From CALEMW01 sp035447065 (GTDB lineage Bacteria; Krumholzibacteriota; Krumholzibacteriia; LZORAL124-64-63), in assembly GCA_035447065.1 (NCBI GenBank), contig DAOTGJ010000010.1, positions 1-64,000 on the forward strand: a stretch of DNA of 64,000 nucleotides, written 5' to 3'. The notes beneath the pieces are model-generated. The model had not been told where the DNA came from. It saw only the letters and a list, made by a program, of their open reading frames with translations, and ran no database searches. The translations under genes were made by a program, and so were the position numbers. Shown piece by piece: positions 33,031 through 41,822 of the stretch (within the stretch, counting starts at the first letter, position 1; every line of letters starts with the position of its first letter).

Positions 33031-35124
33031 TCAGACCCGCTGCGCGCACGGCGCGTAGAACCGCGAGGCGTACTCGTCCACCATGCGCGCCGTGCTGAAC
33101 TCGGGGATCACGGATGCGACCGCCGCCTTCATCATGGCGGTCCAGCGGCGGGGCACGCCGTCGGCGTCGCGGTCGTAGAAGGTGGGGATCACCTGGTTCT
33201 CCAGCAGGCCGAAGAGCTCCTCGGCGTCGGCGGCGTCCTGCTGGTCGGGGTCCAGGCTGTCGGAGTCGTCGCCGAAGCTCCAGCCGTTGTCCCCGTGGTA
33301 GCCCTCGCACCACCAGCCGTCGCTCACCGACAGGTTCAGCCCGCCGTTGGCCGCGGCCTTCATGCCGCTGGTGCCGCTGGCCTCCAGGGGGCGGCGCGGC
33401 GTGTTCAGCCACACGTCCACGCCCTGCACCAGGAAGCGGGCCAGGGCGATGTTGTAGCCCTCCAGCAGGATGATGCGCCCCTGGAAGATGGGGTCGTGGG
33501 CGATGCGCCAGATCTCCTGCATGAGCTGCTTGCCGGGCTCGTTCTGCGGGTGGGCCTTGCCGGCCAGCAGGATCTGCACGGGCCGTGCGCGGTCGTTGAG
33601 CAGGGCGGCCAGGCGCTCGCGCTCGTGCAGCAGAAGGGTGGCGCGCTTGTAGGGCGCGAACCGCCGCGCGAAGCCGATGGTCAGGGCCTCCGGGTCCAGC
33701 AGCGAAGCCGCGGCGGCGATGCTCGGGGCCGGCGCCTCGTGGCGCACCCGCTGGGCGGCGATGCGCGTGCGCACCTGGTTGACCAGGCGGCAGCGCAGGG
33801 TCTGGTGCACGCGCCAGAGGGTGCCGTCGTCCACGCTCAGGCCGTCGTCGCCCAGGTGGTCGCGGTAGAGGCGGTCCAGCTCCGGGGCGATCCAGCTCAT
33901 CATGTGCACGCCGTTGGTGATGTGCTCGATGGGCGTGTCGTCCTCGTTCAGCTCCGGCCACAGGTGGTGCCACATGAAGCGGGCCACGCGGCCGTGGAGC
34001 TCGCTCACGCCGTTGCTGAAGCGCGAGGCGCGCAGGGCCAGCACGGTCATGCCGAAGCGGTTGTGCGCGTCGTCCGGGCGATCCAGGCCCAGGGCCATGA
34101 GCTGGTCCAGGTCCAGGCCGTCGGCCTGCGTCAGGGCGCGCAGGTACTCGCGCACGTGGTCCGGCGAGAAGGTGTCGTTGCCGGCGGCCACCGGCGTGTG
34201 GGTGGTGAACACGTTGCCTTCGCGGACCTCGTCCAGGGCCGCGGCGATGGTCTCGCCCTGGGCCGAGCAGCGGCGACGGAGCTGCTCCACCGCGAGGAAG
34301 GCGGAGTGGCCCTCGTTGAGGTGGCACACGTCGGGCTCGATGCCCAGGGCGTTCAGGGCGCGCAGGCCGCCCACGCCCAGGATCATCTCCTGGCGGATGC
34401 GCGTGTCCTCGTTGCCGCCGTAGAGGTGGCCGCTGATGAGGCGGTCCTCGGGGTCGTTGCCCTCCACGTCCGTGTCCAGCAGGTACAGGGGCACGCGGCC
34501 CACGGGGATCTTCCACACGCGCGCCTTCACCTCGCGGCCGGGCAGCGGCACGCTCACGGTGATGGGCGCGCCGTCGGCGCCGCACTGCAGCGCGGCGGGC
34601 AGCAGTCCGAACTCGTTGGTGTGGTAGTGCTCGTGCTGCCGGCCCTCGGGGCTGATCTGCTGGTAGAAGTAGCCGAAGCGGTAGGCCAGGCCCACGGCCA
34701 CCAGGGGCAGGCCAAGGTCGCTGGCGGACTTCAGGTGGTCGCCGGCCAGGATGCCCAGGCCGCCCGAGTAGATGGGCAGGCTCTCGTGGATGCCGAACTC
34801 GGCGCAGAAGTAGGCGGCCGTACGGTCGCCCAGCTCCTCGTGGGGCTCCGGCGTGGTCTGGGCGCGGAAGCGCGCCACGCAGGACGCCAGGCGCGCCTGG
34901 AAGGCGGCGTCGGCGGCCAGCTGCTGCAGGCGGGCGCCGTCGCAGCCGGCCAGCAGGGCCACGGGGTTGTGCTTCACGATATCCCAGCGCGCGGGATCGA
35001 TGGAGGCCATGAGCTCCTTCGCCTCGGGATCCCAGGTCCACCAGAGGTTGCGCGCGAGGTCGGTCAGCCCGGCCAGGGAGGCGGGCAGGGAGAAGTCGGT
35101 CAGGTAGCGGTCCACGACGGTCAT
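33031..35124 (-). CDS. glgP: Alpha-glucan (glycogen) phosphorylase, short form
   Basis: A 697-aa PLP enzyme releasing glucose-1-phosphate from glycogen or maltodextrin. The opening resembles the DUF3417-containing short form (LTDLARNLWWTWDPEAKELM), then LPIYSGGLGILAGDHLKSASDLG, HLNEGHSAFLAVEQL, RRFAPYKRATLLL and the PLP lysine K589 in EASGTSGMKAAANGGLNLS. This is the group with the shorter N-terminal allosteric region seen in TIGR02094-type enzymes. The ATG at 35124 has GGAGGA upstream. No glgA, glgB or glgC is in the window. Confidence 0.93.
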   Translation of the reverse strand: MTVVDRYLTDFSLPASLAGLTDLARNLWWTWDPEAKELMASIDPARWDIVKHNPVALLAGCDGARLQQLAADAAFQARLASCVARFRAQTTPEPHEELGDRTAAYFCAEFGIHESLPIYSGGLGILAGDHLKSASDLGLPLVAVGLAYRFGYFYQQISPEGRQHEHYHTNEFGLLPAALQCGADGAPITVSVPLPGREVKARVWKIPVGRVPLYLLDTDVEGNDPEDRLISGHLYGGNEDTRIRQEMILGVGGLRALNALGIEPDVCHLNEGHSAFLAVEQLRRRCSAQGETIAAALDEVREGNVFTTHTPVAAGNDTFSPDHVREYLRALTQADGLDLDQLMALGLDRPDDAHNRFGMTVLALRASRFSNGVSELHGRVARFMWHHLWPELNEDDTPIEHITNGVHMMSWIAPELDRLYRDHLGDDGLSVDDGTLWRVHQTLRCRLVNQVRTRIAAQRVRHEAPAPSIAAAASLLDPEALTIGFARRFAPYKRATLLLHERERLAALLNDRARPVQILLAGKAHPQNEPGKQLMQEIWRIAHDPIFQGRIILLEGYNIALARFLVQGVDVWLNTPRRPLEASGTSGMKAAANGGLNLSVSDGWWCEGYHGDNGWSFGDDSDSLDPDQQDAADAEELFGLLENQVIPTFYDRDADGVPRRWTAMMKAAVASVIPEFSTARMVDEYASRFYAPCAQRV

Positions 35125-35236
35125 CGCGGGAATCCTCCGGTCGGTCGGGCGATGGGGTGCCGCTGGGCGGCGTGGGGGGACCAAGATAGGGCGAACCCGG
35201 TCCCGGTTTCCAGTCGGGATCGTTATCGACCCGATT

Positions 35237-35782
35237 TCAAAAGAGTTGAGGCTCTTCCAGACGGGTGCCGTCGCCCAGGGTATGGCCCTCCAGGCGCAGG
35301 AGCCGGGCCTTGACCGTGAGCCCGCCGGCGAAGCCCACCAGGCCGCCGTCGCGCCCCACCACCCGGTGGCAGGGGATCAGGATCGGCAGCGGGTTCTGCC
35401 CGGCGGCCTGCCCCACGGCGCGGGTGGCCTTGGGCCGGCCGATGGCCCGCGCCACCTCGCCGTAGGTGCGCAGACGCCCGTACGGGATGCGGCGCAGCTC
35501 GGTCCAGACGGTCTGCTGGAAGGGGGTTCCGTGCGGGTCCAGGCGGGCGTCGAAGCGTTCGCGGCGGCCGGTGAAGTACTCGGCGAGCTGGCGGCGGAGG
35601 TCCTCGAAGGCGGCCGGATCCTCGGCGGGCTCCGCATCCGGATCCACCGCGTGCACGACGGCGTGGGCGTGGGTGTGGTATTGATAGGCGCGGGGCAGGA
35701 ACTCCAGGCGGAGCAGGCCAGCGTCGCCTCCCACGGCGAGCAGGGGATCCAGGACCGTCCTCAGCAGGGCGTATCGGTACAT
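35237..35782 (-). CDS. ogt: Methylated-DNA-protein-cysteine methyltransferase
   Basis: The 181-aa protein repairs O6-methylguanine by suicide transfer of the alkyl group to its own cysteine, C138 in PILIPCHRVVGRDGGLVGFAGG. The upstream TPFQQTVWTELRRIPYGRLRTYGEVA holds the DNA-binding helix-turn-helix arginine finger. No Ada-type N-terminal metal domain is fused, so it is the Ogt class. The N-terminal ~75 residues are divergent. The ATG at 35782 follows GGAGGAG. It is 112 bases from the glgP start on the same strand. Confidence 0.92.
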   Translation of the reverse strand: MYRYALLRTVLDPLLAVGGDAGLLRLEFLPRAYQYHTHAHAVVHAVDPDAEPAEDPAAFEDLRRQLAEYFTGRRERFDARLDPHGTPFQQTVWTELRRIPYGRLRTYGEVARAIGRPKATRAVGQAAGQNPLPILIPCHRVVGRDGGLVGFAGGLTVKARLLRLEGHTLGDGTRLEEPQLF

Positions 35783-35841
35783 GGCCGCTCCTCCGGTCGG
35801 CCCAGAGGCTACCAGAAAGCGGCGGAAAGGGGAAGCGGCCC

Positions 35842-36696
35842 GTGAGCGAACCCACGGACTGGCAGGAGGTTCTGGAGCTGGCGAAGGCGTCGGCGGGCGG
35901 GCTGCTGGACATCCGTCCGGCGGCCGCGGCGGCCGACGGCCATCTGCCCGGCGCGGCCGGCCTGCCCGTGCCCGAGGGCGCGGACCCCGCCGAGTTCCTG
36001 CCCGTGTATCTGCTGCCGCCGCGTCATGCCCCCCTGCTGGTGTTGGCCGATTCCCCCGTGGAGGCGGAGCGCGTGGCGGCCTGGCTGCGGGAACGCGGGC
36101 GCCCCCTGGTGCGCGGCGCGGCGCCGGATTGGACGACCGCTCCGCCCGGCGTGCTGGAGGCCGGCGTGCCCATGGCCCGCCTCTGGCGGCCGCCGACGTG
36201 GCTGGAGGAGCACGTGGGTCTGCTGCCACCGCCGGACGCGCATCCGGTGACGGACCTGGGCTGCGGCAGCGGGCGCGCCGCGGCCTGGCTCTGCGGCCGC
36301 GGCTACCGCGTGCTGGCCGTGGACAGGCACGCCGACGCCCTGGACTGGGCCCGTCGTCTGGCGGCGGGCGCCCCGGGCGAGCTGGTGACCGTGGAGTCCG
36401 ACCTCACGGTGGCGGCGCCGCCGCCGGGACCCTGGAGCGCCGCCCTGGCGTTCCGCTTCCTGCATCGCCCCCTGGTGGCGGACCTGGCCGACCGCGTGCG
36501 GCCCGGCGGCGTGGCCATGCTGCGGACCTTCCGCTGGGAGAAGGGCGACTGGAGCTTGCCGCGCCGGCGCTACTGCCTGCAGCCGGGGGAGCTGGAGGTG
36601 CTCTTTCCCCGCGCCGACTGGGAGATCCTGGCCCTGCGCGAGGACCACGACGAGGACGGCAAGCCGGCGTCGGGCGTCGTGGCCCGGCGGCGGTGA
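35842..36696 (+). CDS. Rhodanese-like/class I methyltransferase fusion protein
   Basis: The 284-aa protein has two parts. Residues about 1-95 look like a rhodanese fold (LLDIRPAAAAADGHLPGAAGLPVP, then APLLVLADSPVEAERVAAWLRERG), but the catalytic cysteine of the usual C-x5 loop is replaced, so it is probably inactive as a sulfurtransferase. From about 120 a class I SAM methyltransferase begins with motif I VTDLGCGSGRAAAWLCGRGYRVLAVDRH and ends in a YCLQPGELEVLF-type segment. GTG at 35842 has AAAGGGGAAG upstream. It is followed by the YchF-like gene after 69 bases. The substrate is unknown. Confidence 0.72.
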   Translation: MSEPTDWQEVLELAKASAGGLLDIRPAAAAADGHLPGAAGLPVPEGADPAEFLPVYLLPPRHAPLLVLADSPVEAERVAAWLRERGRPLVRGAAPDWTTAPPGVLEAGVPMARLWRPPTWLEEHVGLLPPPDAHPVTDLGCGSGRAAAWLCGRGYRVLAVDRHADALDWARRLAAGAPGELVTVESDLTVAAPPPGPWSAALAFRFLHRPLVADLADRVRPGGVAMLRTFRWEKGDWSLPRRRYCLQPGELEVLFPRADWEILALREDHDEDGKPASGVVARRR

Positions 36697-36765
36697 GATG
36701 GACAGGACCGGATCCAGGGGCTATCATCCCGCGCCGGACCATCCACCCCCCGCGAGGAGCGACAC

Positions 36766-37815
36766 GTGCAGATCGGCATCCTGGGCCTGAAGTTCACGGG
36801 CAAGACCACCCTGTTCAACGCCATCACCGGCTCCTCCCAGCCCACCGGGCAGGGCGGCGTGGAGACCCATCTGGCCGTGGGGCACGTGCCCGATCCGCGC
36901 CTGGACCGGCTGACCGCCATGTTCAACCCCAAGCGCAAGGTCGCGGCCAGCGTGGAGTGGCTGGACGTGCCGGGATTCGAGTCCAGCGGCCCCGGCGGCG
37001 CCAACGAGTCGGCGCGGTTCCTGGAACACGCGCGGCGCGTGGACGCCCTGGCCCAGGTGGTGCGCTGCTTCGACAACGGCATCAGCGAGCCGGATCCGGT
37101 GGGCGAGCTGGAGACCGTGGCCCTGGAGCTGACCCTGGCGGATCTGCAGGTGGTGGAGAACCGGCTGGAGAAGCTGGCCAAGGAGAAGCAGCGCAAGGGC
37201 AAGGTGGAGAACCCCCTGGAGCCGCCTCTGTTCGAGCGCTTCAAGACCACCCTGGAAGAGGGCGTGGCCCTGCGCACGCTGGCGCTCAACCCGGACGAGG
37301 CCAAGCTGACCAGCGGCTTCTCCTTCCTCACCCTCAAGCCCATGATCGTGGTGCTCAACGGGGGTGAGGACGGCGTGCCGGCGGCGACGGCGGCGGCCGC
37401 CGCGCCCTTCGGCGCCGCGGTGGTGGACCTGTGCGCCAAGGTGGAGGAGGAGCTGGGCGAGCTGAGCGAGGAGGAGCGCCTGGAGTTCCTGTCCGATCTG
37501 GGGATCGAGGAGCCGGCGTCCCACCGCATGATCCGCGCCGCCTACGCCGCGCTGGGCCTGCGCAGCTTCTTCACCGTGGGCGAGGACGAGTGCCGGGCCT
37601 GGACCATCCGCGCCGGCGCCCTGGCGCCCGAGGCCGCGGGGACCATCCATTCGGATCTGCAGCGGGGCTTCATCCGGGCCGAGACCATCGGCTATCAGGC
37701 CCTCGTGGACGCGGGCTCGCTGGCGGAGGCCAAGAAGGCGAACCTGATGCGGCTGGAGGGCAAGCAGTACGAGGTGCTGGACGGGGACGTGCTGAACATC
37801 CGCTTCAGCGTGTGA
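36766..37815 (+). CDS. Divergent YchF-like P-loop NTPase
   Basis: A 349-aa protein laid out like YchF/OLA1: G domain with P-loop GLKFTGKTTLFNAIT, switch II WLDVPGFESSG, NxxE-type base-recognition VVLNGGED (the YchF form, favouring ATP over GTP), a long coiled insertion (LTLADLQVVENRLEKLAKEKQRKGK) and a C-terminal TGS-like DUF933 domain ending in GKQYEVLDGDVLNIRFSV. YchF proteins act in translation and stress response. The P-loop differs from the usual GLPNVGKST form, so it may be a paralogue. GTG start at 36766 follows GAGGAG, and the membrane glycosyltransferase begins 23 bases later. Confidence 0.8.
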   Translation: MQIGILGLKFTGKTTLFNAITGSSQPTGQGGVETHLAVGHVPDPRLDRLTAMFNPKRKVAASVEWLDVPGFESSGPGGANESARFLEHARRVDALAQVVRCFDNGISEPDPVGELETVALELTLADLQVVENRLEKLAKEKQRKGKVENPLEPPLFERFKTTLEEGVALRTLALNPDEAKLTSGFSFLTLKPMIVVLNGGEDGVPAATAAAAAPFGAAVVDLCAKVEEELGELSEEERLEFLSDLGIEEPASHRMIRAAYAALGLRSFFTVGEDECRAWTIRAGALAPEAAGTIHSDLQRGFIRAETIGYQALVDAGSLAEAKKANLMRLEGKQYEVLDGDVLNIRFSV

Positions 37816-37837
37816 CCCGAGGCAACGGGGAGGCCGC

Positions 37838-39865
37838 GTGATCAAGGACCGACGCCGGCTCGCCCTGCTGCTGCTGCCGATCCTGGTGCTGACGGGACTG
37901 TTCTGGAGCACCGTCTGGCGGGGCATGGACCGCAGCGTGCTCTCCCGCGCGCCCATCCTGGACGAGGCCCACTACCTGCAGCGGGGCGCCGTGCTCGCCG
38001 AGAACGGCGGGCGGCCCACGGCGCCGTTCACCATGTCCCCTCTCTACTCCTATCTGGTGGCGGCCGTCGGCAGCGGCCGTCATCTGGATGAGCACGGCCT
38101 GCGGGCGGGACCGCCGCCCCGGGGCATCCGTCTGGTGCAGGCCCTCCTCTGGGTCGGCACGGCCGGGCTGCTGCTGCTGGCCGGGCGCCGCCTCCTGGGG
38201 CGGCGTTGGGGGCTGCTGCCGCCGCTGCTCTGGGTGGGCTACGCCCCGGCGGCCATCCTGGCGGGGCAGGTCCTGCTGGAGGTGCCGCTGACGTTCCTGG
38301 CCACGGCGGTCCTGGTGCTGGCCGGCGGCGGCACGGGGCGGGCGTCCACGGGGCGCGCCTTGGGCGTGGGCCTGATGATCGGTGCGGCCGGCCTGCTGCG
38401 CGGCACGAGCCTGGCGCTGCTGCCGGTGGCGGTCCTCGCCCTGGCGTGGCGCTCGGGTCGAAGGGATCCGCGCGCGGTGGGAGTCACCGTCCTGGGCGCG
38501 CTCCTGCTGCTGGGACCTTTCAGCCTGCTGAACACCCGGCTCGCGGGGGGCATGGCGCCGCCCAGCCTCAACGCAGGCGTGAACCTCTACATCGGCAACG
38601 GCGACGGGGCCAACGGCTTCTTCCGCGCCTTCCGCGGCTTCGACGTGGAGCGGGATCCCAGCGGTGCGGCCTACCTGACCGTCGAGCTGGGCCGGCCGGT
38701 GGAGGGCGCCTTGGCGGCGGATCGCGCCTGGCGCGCAGCGGCGGCGGCGGATGCCTCGGCCAGTCCGGCGCGCACCCTGCGCCTCTGGCTGCGCAAGGTC
38801 TGGCTGCACGGGGTGGGGGTGGAGATCCCGCAGATCTCCTCCTTCGACTCCTGGCGGCGGCACGTGCCGGTGCTGGGCGCCCTGATGGTGCCGTATGCGT
38901 TGCTGGCCGCGGGCGGGCTGGCCGGCTTCTGGATGACCCGCCGACGGCGCGATCTGACCGTGTGGTGGCTGTCGGGTGCGCTGCTGGTCGCGGCCCAGAG
39001 CGCGTTCTTCGTGGTGACGCGCTACCGTCTCGTGCTGGTGCCGCTGCTGGCGCTGGGCGTGGGGCTGGCCGCGCGGGAGCTGGCGTCCCGACGCGGGAGG
39101 TCCTTGGCCACGGGCCTGCTGGCGGTGACCCTGGCCGGTCTGGCCGTGGTCCCCTGGGGTCTGGGCCGCACGCGGACCCTGCTGGCCGCCGGCGGCCTGG
39201 ACAACGAGGCCGTGCGCTGGGAGCATGCCTCCGCTGCGGCCGCCGCCGCCGCCCCGGCCGCCGCCGCCGCGGATCTGGACGAGGCCGAGGCCCTCTACCG
39301 GCGTTCCCTCGCGCTGGATCCCGCCCGCCCGCAGCCCTGGCGCGGCCTGGCCCGCATCGCCTGGCGGCGCGGCGAGCACGACGCGGCGATCATGCTGCTC
39401 AAGGAAGGCCTGGGTGCGGCCGAGCCCGGCGGCGACCTGCGCGACGACCTCCTGCGCATGCTGCTGCAGCAGGACCGGGCGGCCGAGGCCGTGCCGTACC
39501 TGGACGCGGCCCTGCGCGAGCGTCCCGACGATGCCGATCTGCTCCACAACGCCGCCGTGGCCCTGGCCGGCACCGGCCGCACCGCCCAGGCCCTGGCGCT
39601 GGCGGGTCGGCTGACGGAGGGGCATCCCCAGGATCCCCGCGGCTGGCTGGACCTGGGCGTGGTGCTGGGGCGTGCCGGCCGTCTGCTGGAAGCCCGCGAC
39701 GCCTTCGCGGCCGGCCTGGCCCGGGCTCCCGGCCATCCGGAGCTGGCCCGCAACCTGGCCCGGGCGGAGGCGCTCCTGGAAAAGCCGCCGCAGGATCCGT
39801 CGCGACCGGACGTTGAGCCGGGGGATGATCGGAAGACCGGGGATCACGACGAACGAGGGAGATAG
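37838..39865 (+). CDS. GT39-like membrane glycosyltransferase with C-terminal TPR
   Basis: The 675-aa protein resembles dolichyl-phosphate-mannose-type (GT39/PMT-2) polyprenyl-sugar transferases. The N-terminus has one helix (about 8-25) then an acidic loop with ILDEAHYLQRGAVLAENG, followed by roughly ten transmembrane helices through residue 460. Alanine-rich linker sequence (AAAAAAAPAAAAADLDEAEALYRRSL) leads into several TPR units to about 650. The arrangement of ArnT/GT39 membrane region plus TPR is common in FCB genomes. It is in line with, and three bases upstream of, the Spy-like gene, so it may be on the same message. GTG start with GGGGAGG. Confidence 0.75.
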   Translation: MIKDRRRLALLLLPILVLTGLFWSTVWRGMDRSVLSRAPILDEAHYLQRGAVLAENGGRPTAPFTMSPLYSYLVAAVGSGRHLDEHGLRAGPPPRGIRLVQALLWVGTAGLLLLAGRRLLGRRWGLLPPLLWVGYAPAAILAGQVLLEVPLTFLATAVLVLAGGGTGRASTGRALGVGLMIGAAGLLRGTSLALLPVAVLALAWRSGRRDPRAVGVTVLGALLLLGPFSLLNTRLAGGMAPPSLNAGVNLYIGNGDGANGFFRAFRGFDVERDPSGAAYLTVELGRPVEGALAADRAWRAAAAADASASPARTLRLWLRKVWLHGVGVEIPQISSFDSWRRHVPVLGALMVPYALLAAGGLAGFWMTRRRRDLTVWWLSGALLVAAQSAFFVVTRYRLVLVPLLALGVGLAARELASRRGRSLATGLLAVTLAGLAVVPWGLGRTRTLLAAGGLDNEAVRWEHASAAAAAAAPAAAAADLDEAEALYRRSLALDPARPQPWRGLARIAWRRGEHDAAIMLLKEGLGAAEPGGDLRDDLLRMLLQQDRAAEAVPYLDAALRERPDDADLLHNAAVALAGTGRTAQALALAGRLTEGHPQDPRGWLDLGVVLGRAGRLLEARDAFAAGLARAPGHPELARNLARAEALLEKPPQDPSRPDVEPGDDRKTGDHDERGR

Positions 39866-39867
39866 AC

Positions 39868-40371
39868 ATGAAGACCCTGAAGATCACCCTGCCCCTGGCC
39901 CTGCTGGTGCTGATGCTGGCCCTGCCCGCCGCGGCCCGGCCCGGCGGCGGCCCCGGCCGCGACGCCGACGGTCCCGGCGACGGCCTCGGCCCCCGGCTGG
40001 AGAAGGTCCTGAACCTGACCGAGGATCAGAGCGCGGCGCTGGCCGCCCTGCGCGAGAAGCACCGCGGCCAGGCCGTGGCGCAGCGCAAGGAGCTCATGAA
40101 GCTGCGCCATCAGATCGACGGACTCCTGCTGGAGGACGCCCCCGACGCCGGCGCCCTGGAGAAGCTCATCCGCCGCGCCGGCGACCTGAAGACGGAGATG
40201 AAGGTGCAGGGCATGAAGCATCGCCTGGAGATGCGCAAGCTCCTGACCCCCGAGCAGCGGGATCAGCTCCTGCTCATGAAGCCCGGCAAGGACGGGCGCG
40301 CCCCCCGCGGATCCAGGCCCGGCGGCCAGGCCTGCGACAACCAGGGCAAGCCCGGCGGCCGCGGCCGCTGA
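39868..40371 (+). CDS. Spy/CpxP-like periplasmic LTxxQ protein
   Basis: A 167-aa protein with a signal peptide (1-23). Two LTxxQ-type motifs are visible: LTEDQ at 50-54 and LTPEQ at 126-130, the marks of the CpxP/Spy/ZraP fold, an all-helical cradle that acts as a periplasmic chaperone or metal sensor. The tail is Gly/Arg/Lys rich. It is the first gene of a run with an ECF sigma factor, a small membrane protein and another LTxxQ protein. GAGGGAG precedes the ATG at 39868. Confidence 0.82.
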   Translation: MKTLKITLPLALLVLMLALPAAARPGGGPGRDADGPGDGLGPRLEKVLNLTEDQSAALAALREKHRGQAVAQRKELMKLRHQIDGLLLEDAPDAGALEKLIRRAGDLKTEMKVQGMKHRLEMRKLLTPEQRDQLLLMKPGKDGRAPRGSRPGGQACDNQGKPGGRGR

Positions 40372-40389
40372 CCGGACAGGAGACCGTGC

Positions 40390-40956
40390 GTGGATCCGCG
40401 TCAGCTCACCGACGACGATCTGATGGCCCGCGTGGCGCGGGACGAGGAGTCGGCCTTCCGGCTCCTCGTCGAGCGCTGGGAGCGGCCGATCCACGCCTAT
40501 TTCTGGCGCATGACCGGCGACGGCGACGAGGCCCGCGATCTGGCCCAGGACGTGTTCATCAAGGTGCATGCCCACGCCGGCAACTACCGGCCCGAAGGCA
40601 AGTTCAAGAGCTGGCTGTTCCGCATCGCCGGCAACCGGGCGCGGAGCTGGGCGCGGCGGCGCAAGATCGTGGACTGGGTGCGCTTCGACGGATTCCAGCA
40701 CGACCGCGCCACGAACGCGCGCCTGCCCGACGCCGCCCTGCAGTCGGAGCAGACGGGAGCGCTGGTGCGGGCCGCGGTGGCGTCGCTGCCGCCCCGGCAG
40801 CGCGAGGCCCTGGTGCTGCGCCGCTACCATGAGATGAGTCAGAGGGAGATCGCGGACGCGATGGATGTCAGCGAGGGGGCCGTGGAGTCCCTGCTGGTGC
40901 GGGCGATGCAGACCCTGCGCCAGTCGCTGGCGCGCAACAGCGAGGTGGAGGCATGA
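40390..40956 (+). CDS. ECF-type RNA polymerase sigma factor
   Basis: A 188-aa group IV sigma factor. Region 2 is LVERWERPIHAYFWRMTGDGDEARDLAQDVFIKVHAHAGNY, with the ARDLAQDVF core; region 4 is LPPRQREALVLRRYHEMSQREIADAMDVSEGAVESLLVRAMQTL with the DNA-recognition helix. It would direct transcription of a stress regulon. GTG at 40390 starts 18 bases after the upstream Spy-like gene, behind CAGGAGA. Its stop overlaps the start of the small membrane protein (ATGA), which is where an anti-sigma gene usually lies. Confidence 0.9.
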   Translation: MDPRQLTDDDLMARVARDEESAFRLLVERWERPIHAYFWRMTGDGDEARDLAQDVFIKVHAHAGNYRPEGKFKSWLFRIAGNRARSWARRRKIVDWVRFDGFQHDRATNARLPDAALQSEQTGALVRAAVASLPPRQREALVLRRYHEMSQREIADAMDVSEGAVESLLVRAMQTLRQSLARNSEVEA

Positions 40957-41279
40957 ACGAGCGCATGGATCTGGACGACCGCGCCCTGTGGAACGCCCTG
41001 GGGCGCGACGAGGCTCCGGAACTGGAGCGGTCCCTGTGGCCCGACGTCCGCCGTCGGGTGTACGGCGAGCGTCGGCAGGGATGGTGGCCGCGGCTGTCGT
41101 TGGCGGGAGCCGGCGCCCTCTGCGCCGCCGCCGGCCTGTGGCTGGGCCTGAGCCTGGACGGCGGCGCGGTGTCCGGGACCGGCGCCATGGAGACGGTGGT
41201 GCAGGGGAGCCTTCTGGACCAGGACGCATGGTCCCTGGACGCCCTGTACCTGGCCGCGGATGATGGGAGCGAACGATGA
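40953..41279 (+). CDS. Small one-helix membrane protein, candidate anti-sigma factor
   Basis: The 108-aa protein has a cytoplasmic acidic-basic N-terminus of about 45 residues, one transmembrane helix (about 47-66, LSLAGAGALCAAAGLWLGLSL) and about 40 periplasmic residues. It has no zinc-binding HxxxCxxC motif and matches no anti-sigma family by sequence. Its place directly after the sigma factor (ATGA overlap) and before an anchored LTxxQ protein matches the layout of CnrY, a short anti-sigma peptide of similar size in the CnrYXH system. That role is inference. Confidence 0.65.
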   Translation: MNERMDLDDRALWNALGRDEAPELERSLWPDVRRRVYGERRQGWWPRLSLAGAGALCAAAGLWLGLSLDGGAVSGTGAMETVVQGSLLDQDAWSLDALYLAADDGSER

Positions 41280-41821
41280 AACGGCTGCTGTGGCTGGTGC
41301 TGCTGCTTTCGCTGGGCCTGAACGTGGGCCTCGGCATGCGCGTGCTGCGCGGCGACGCCGCCGCCGAACGCACCGAATGGAGGGACGGTCCCCGACGCGA
41401 CGGCCCGGACGGCCCGGGACGTCGGGGGGGGCGCGGCGGCCCGGACGGCCCGGGCGGCCCCGAGGGGCCGGGCGGCCGGGATCGGCGCGGCCCCGGCCTG
41501 GAGCGTTTCCGCGACCTGGACCTGTCCCAGGACCAGCGCGACGCCCTCCAGGCCCTCTGGAACTCCAACTGGACGGTCATGAACGAGAATCGGGAGCGCC
41601 TGGACGCGATCCGGGAGGCGATGCGCGAGCTCTTCGCCCAACCCGAGCTGGACCGCGGCCGCGTGACGGAGGCCCGGCGGCATCACGGCCGCCTGCAGGC
41701 CGAGCTGGACTCCCTGGTCACCGAACAGCTCCTGCGCGAGATGGAGATCCTGACGCCGGAGCAGCGTCGGGACTACCTGGAGAGCATGCCCTGGCGCAAG
41801 CCGGACCGCGGTCCGCGCTAG
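41276..41821 (+). CDS. Membrane-anchored LTxxQ protein (CnrX/ZraP-like metal sensor type)
   Basis: The 181-aa protein has an N-terminal helix (about 3-22) that could anchor it in the inner membrane, a Gly/Pro/Asp/Arg-rich linker with collagen-like GPDGPG repeats (about 36-72), then a helical domain with LSQDQRDALQALW and, near the end, ILTPEQRRDYLESM. These LTxxQ-like motifs define the Spy/CpxP/ZraP fold. In CnrX and similar sensors the helical domain binds metal in the periplasm and controls the anti-sigma partner. Candidate ligands here are few (the HH pair at about 135-136, Met residues). It ends at a hairpin terminator. Confidence 0.75.
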   Translation: MKRLLWLVLLLSLGLNVGLGMRVLRGDAAAERTEWRDGPRRDGPDGPGRRGGRGGPDGPGGPEGPGGRDRRGPGLERFRDLDLSQDQRDALQALWNSNWTVMNENRERLDAIREAMRELFAQPELDRGRVTEARRHHGRLQAELDSLVTEQLLREMEILTPEQRRDYLESMPWRKPDRGPR

Positions 41822-41822
41822 A

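Noticed and set aside
40953..41279. Zinc-binding anti-sigma (ZAS) domain in the small protein
   Set aside because: There is no HxxxCxxC motif, so it was described only as a candidate CnrY-like protein.
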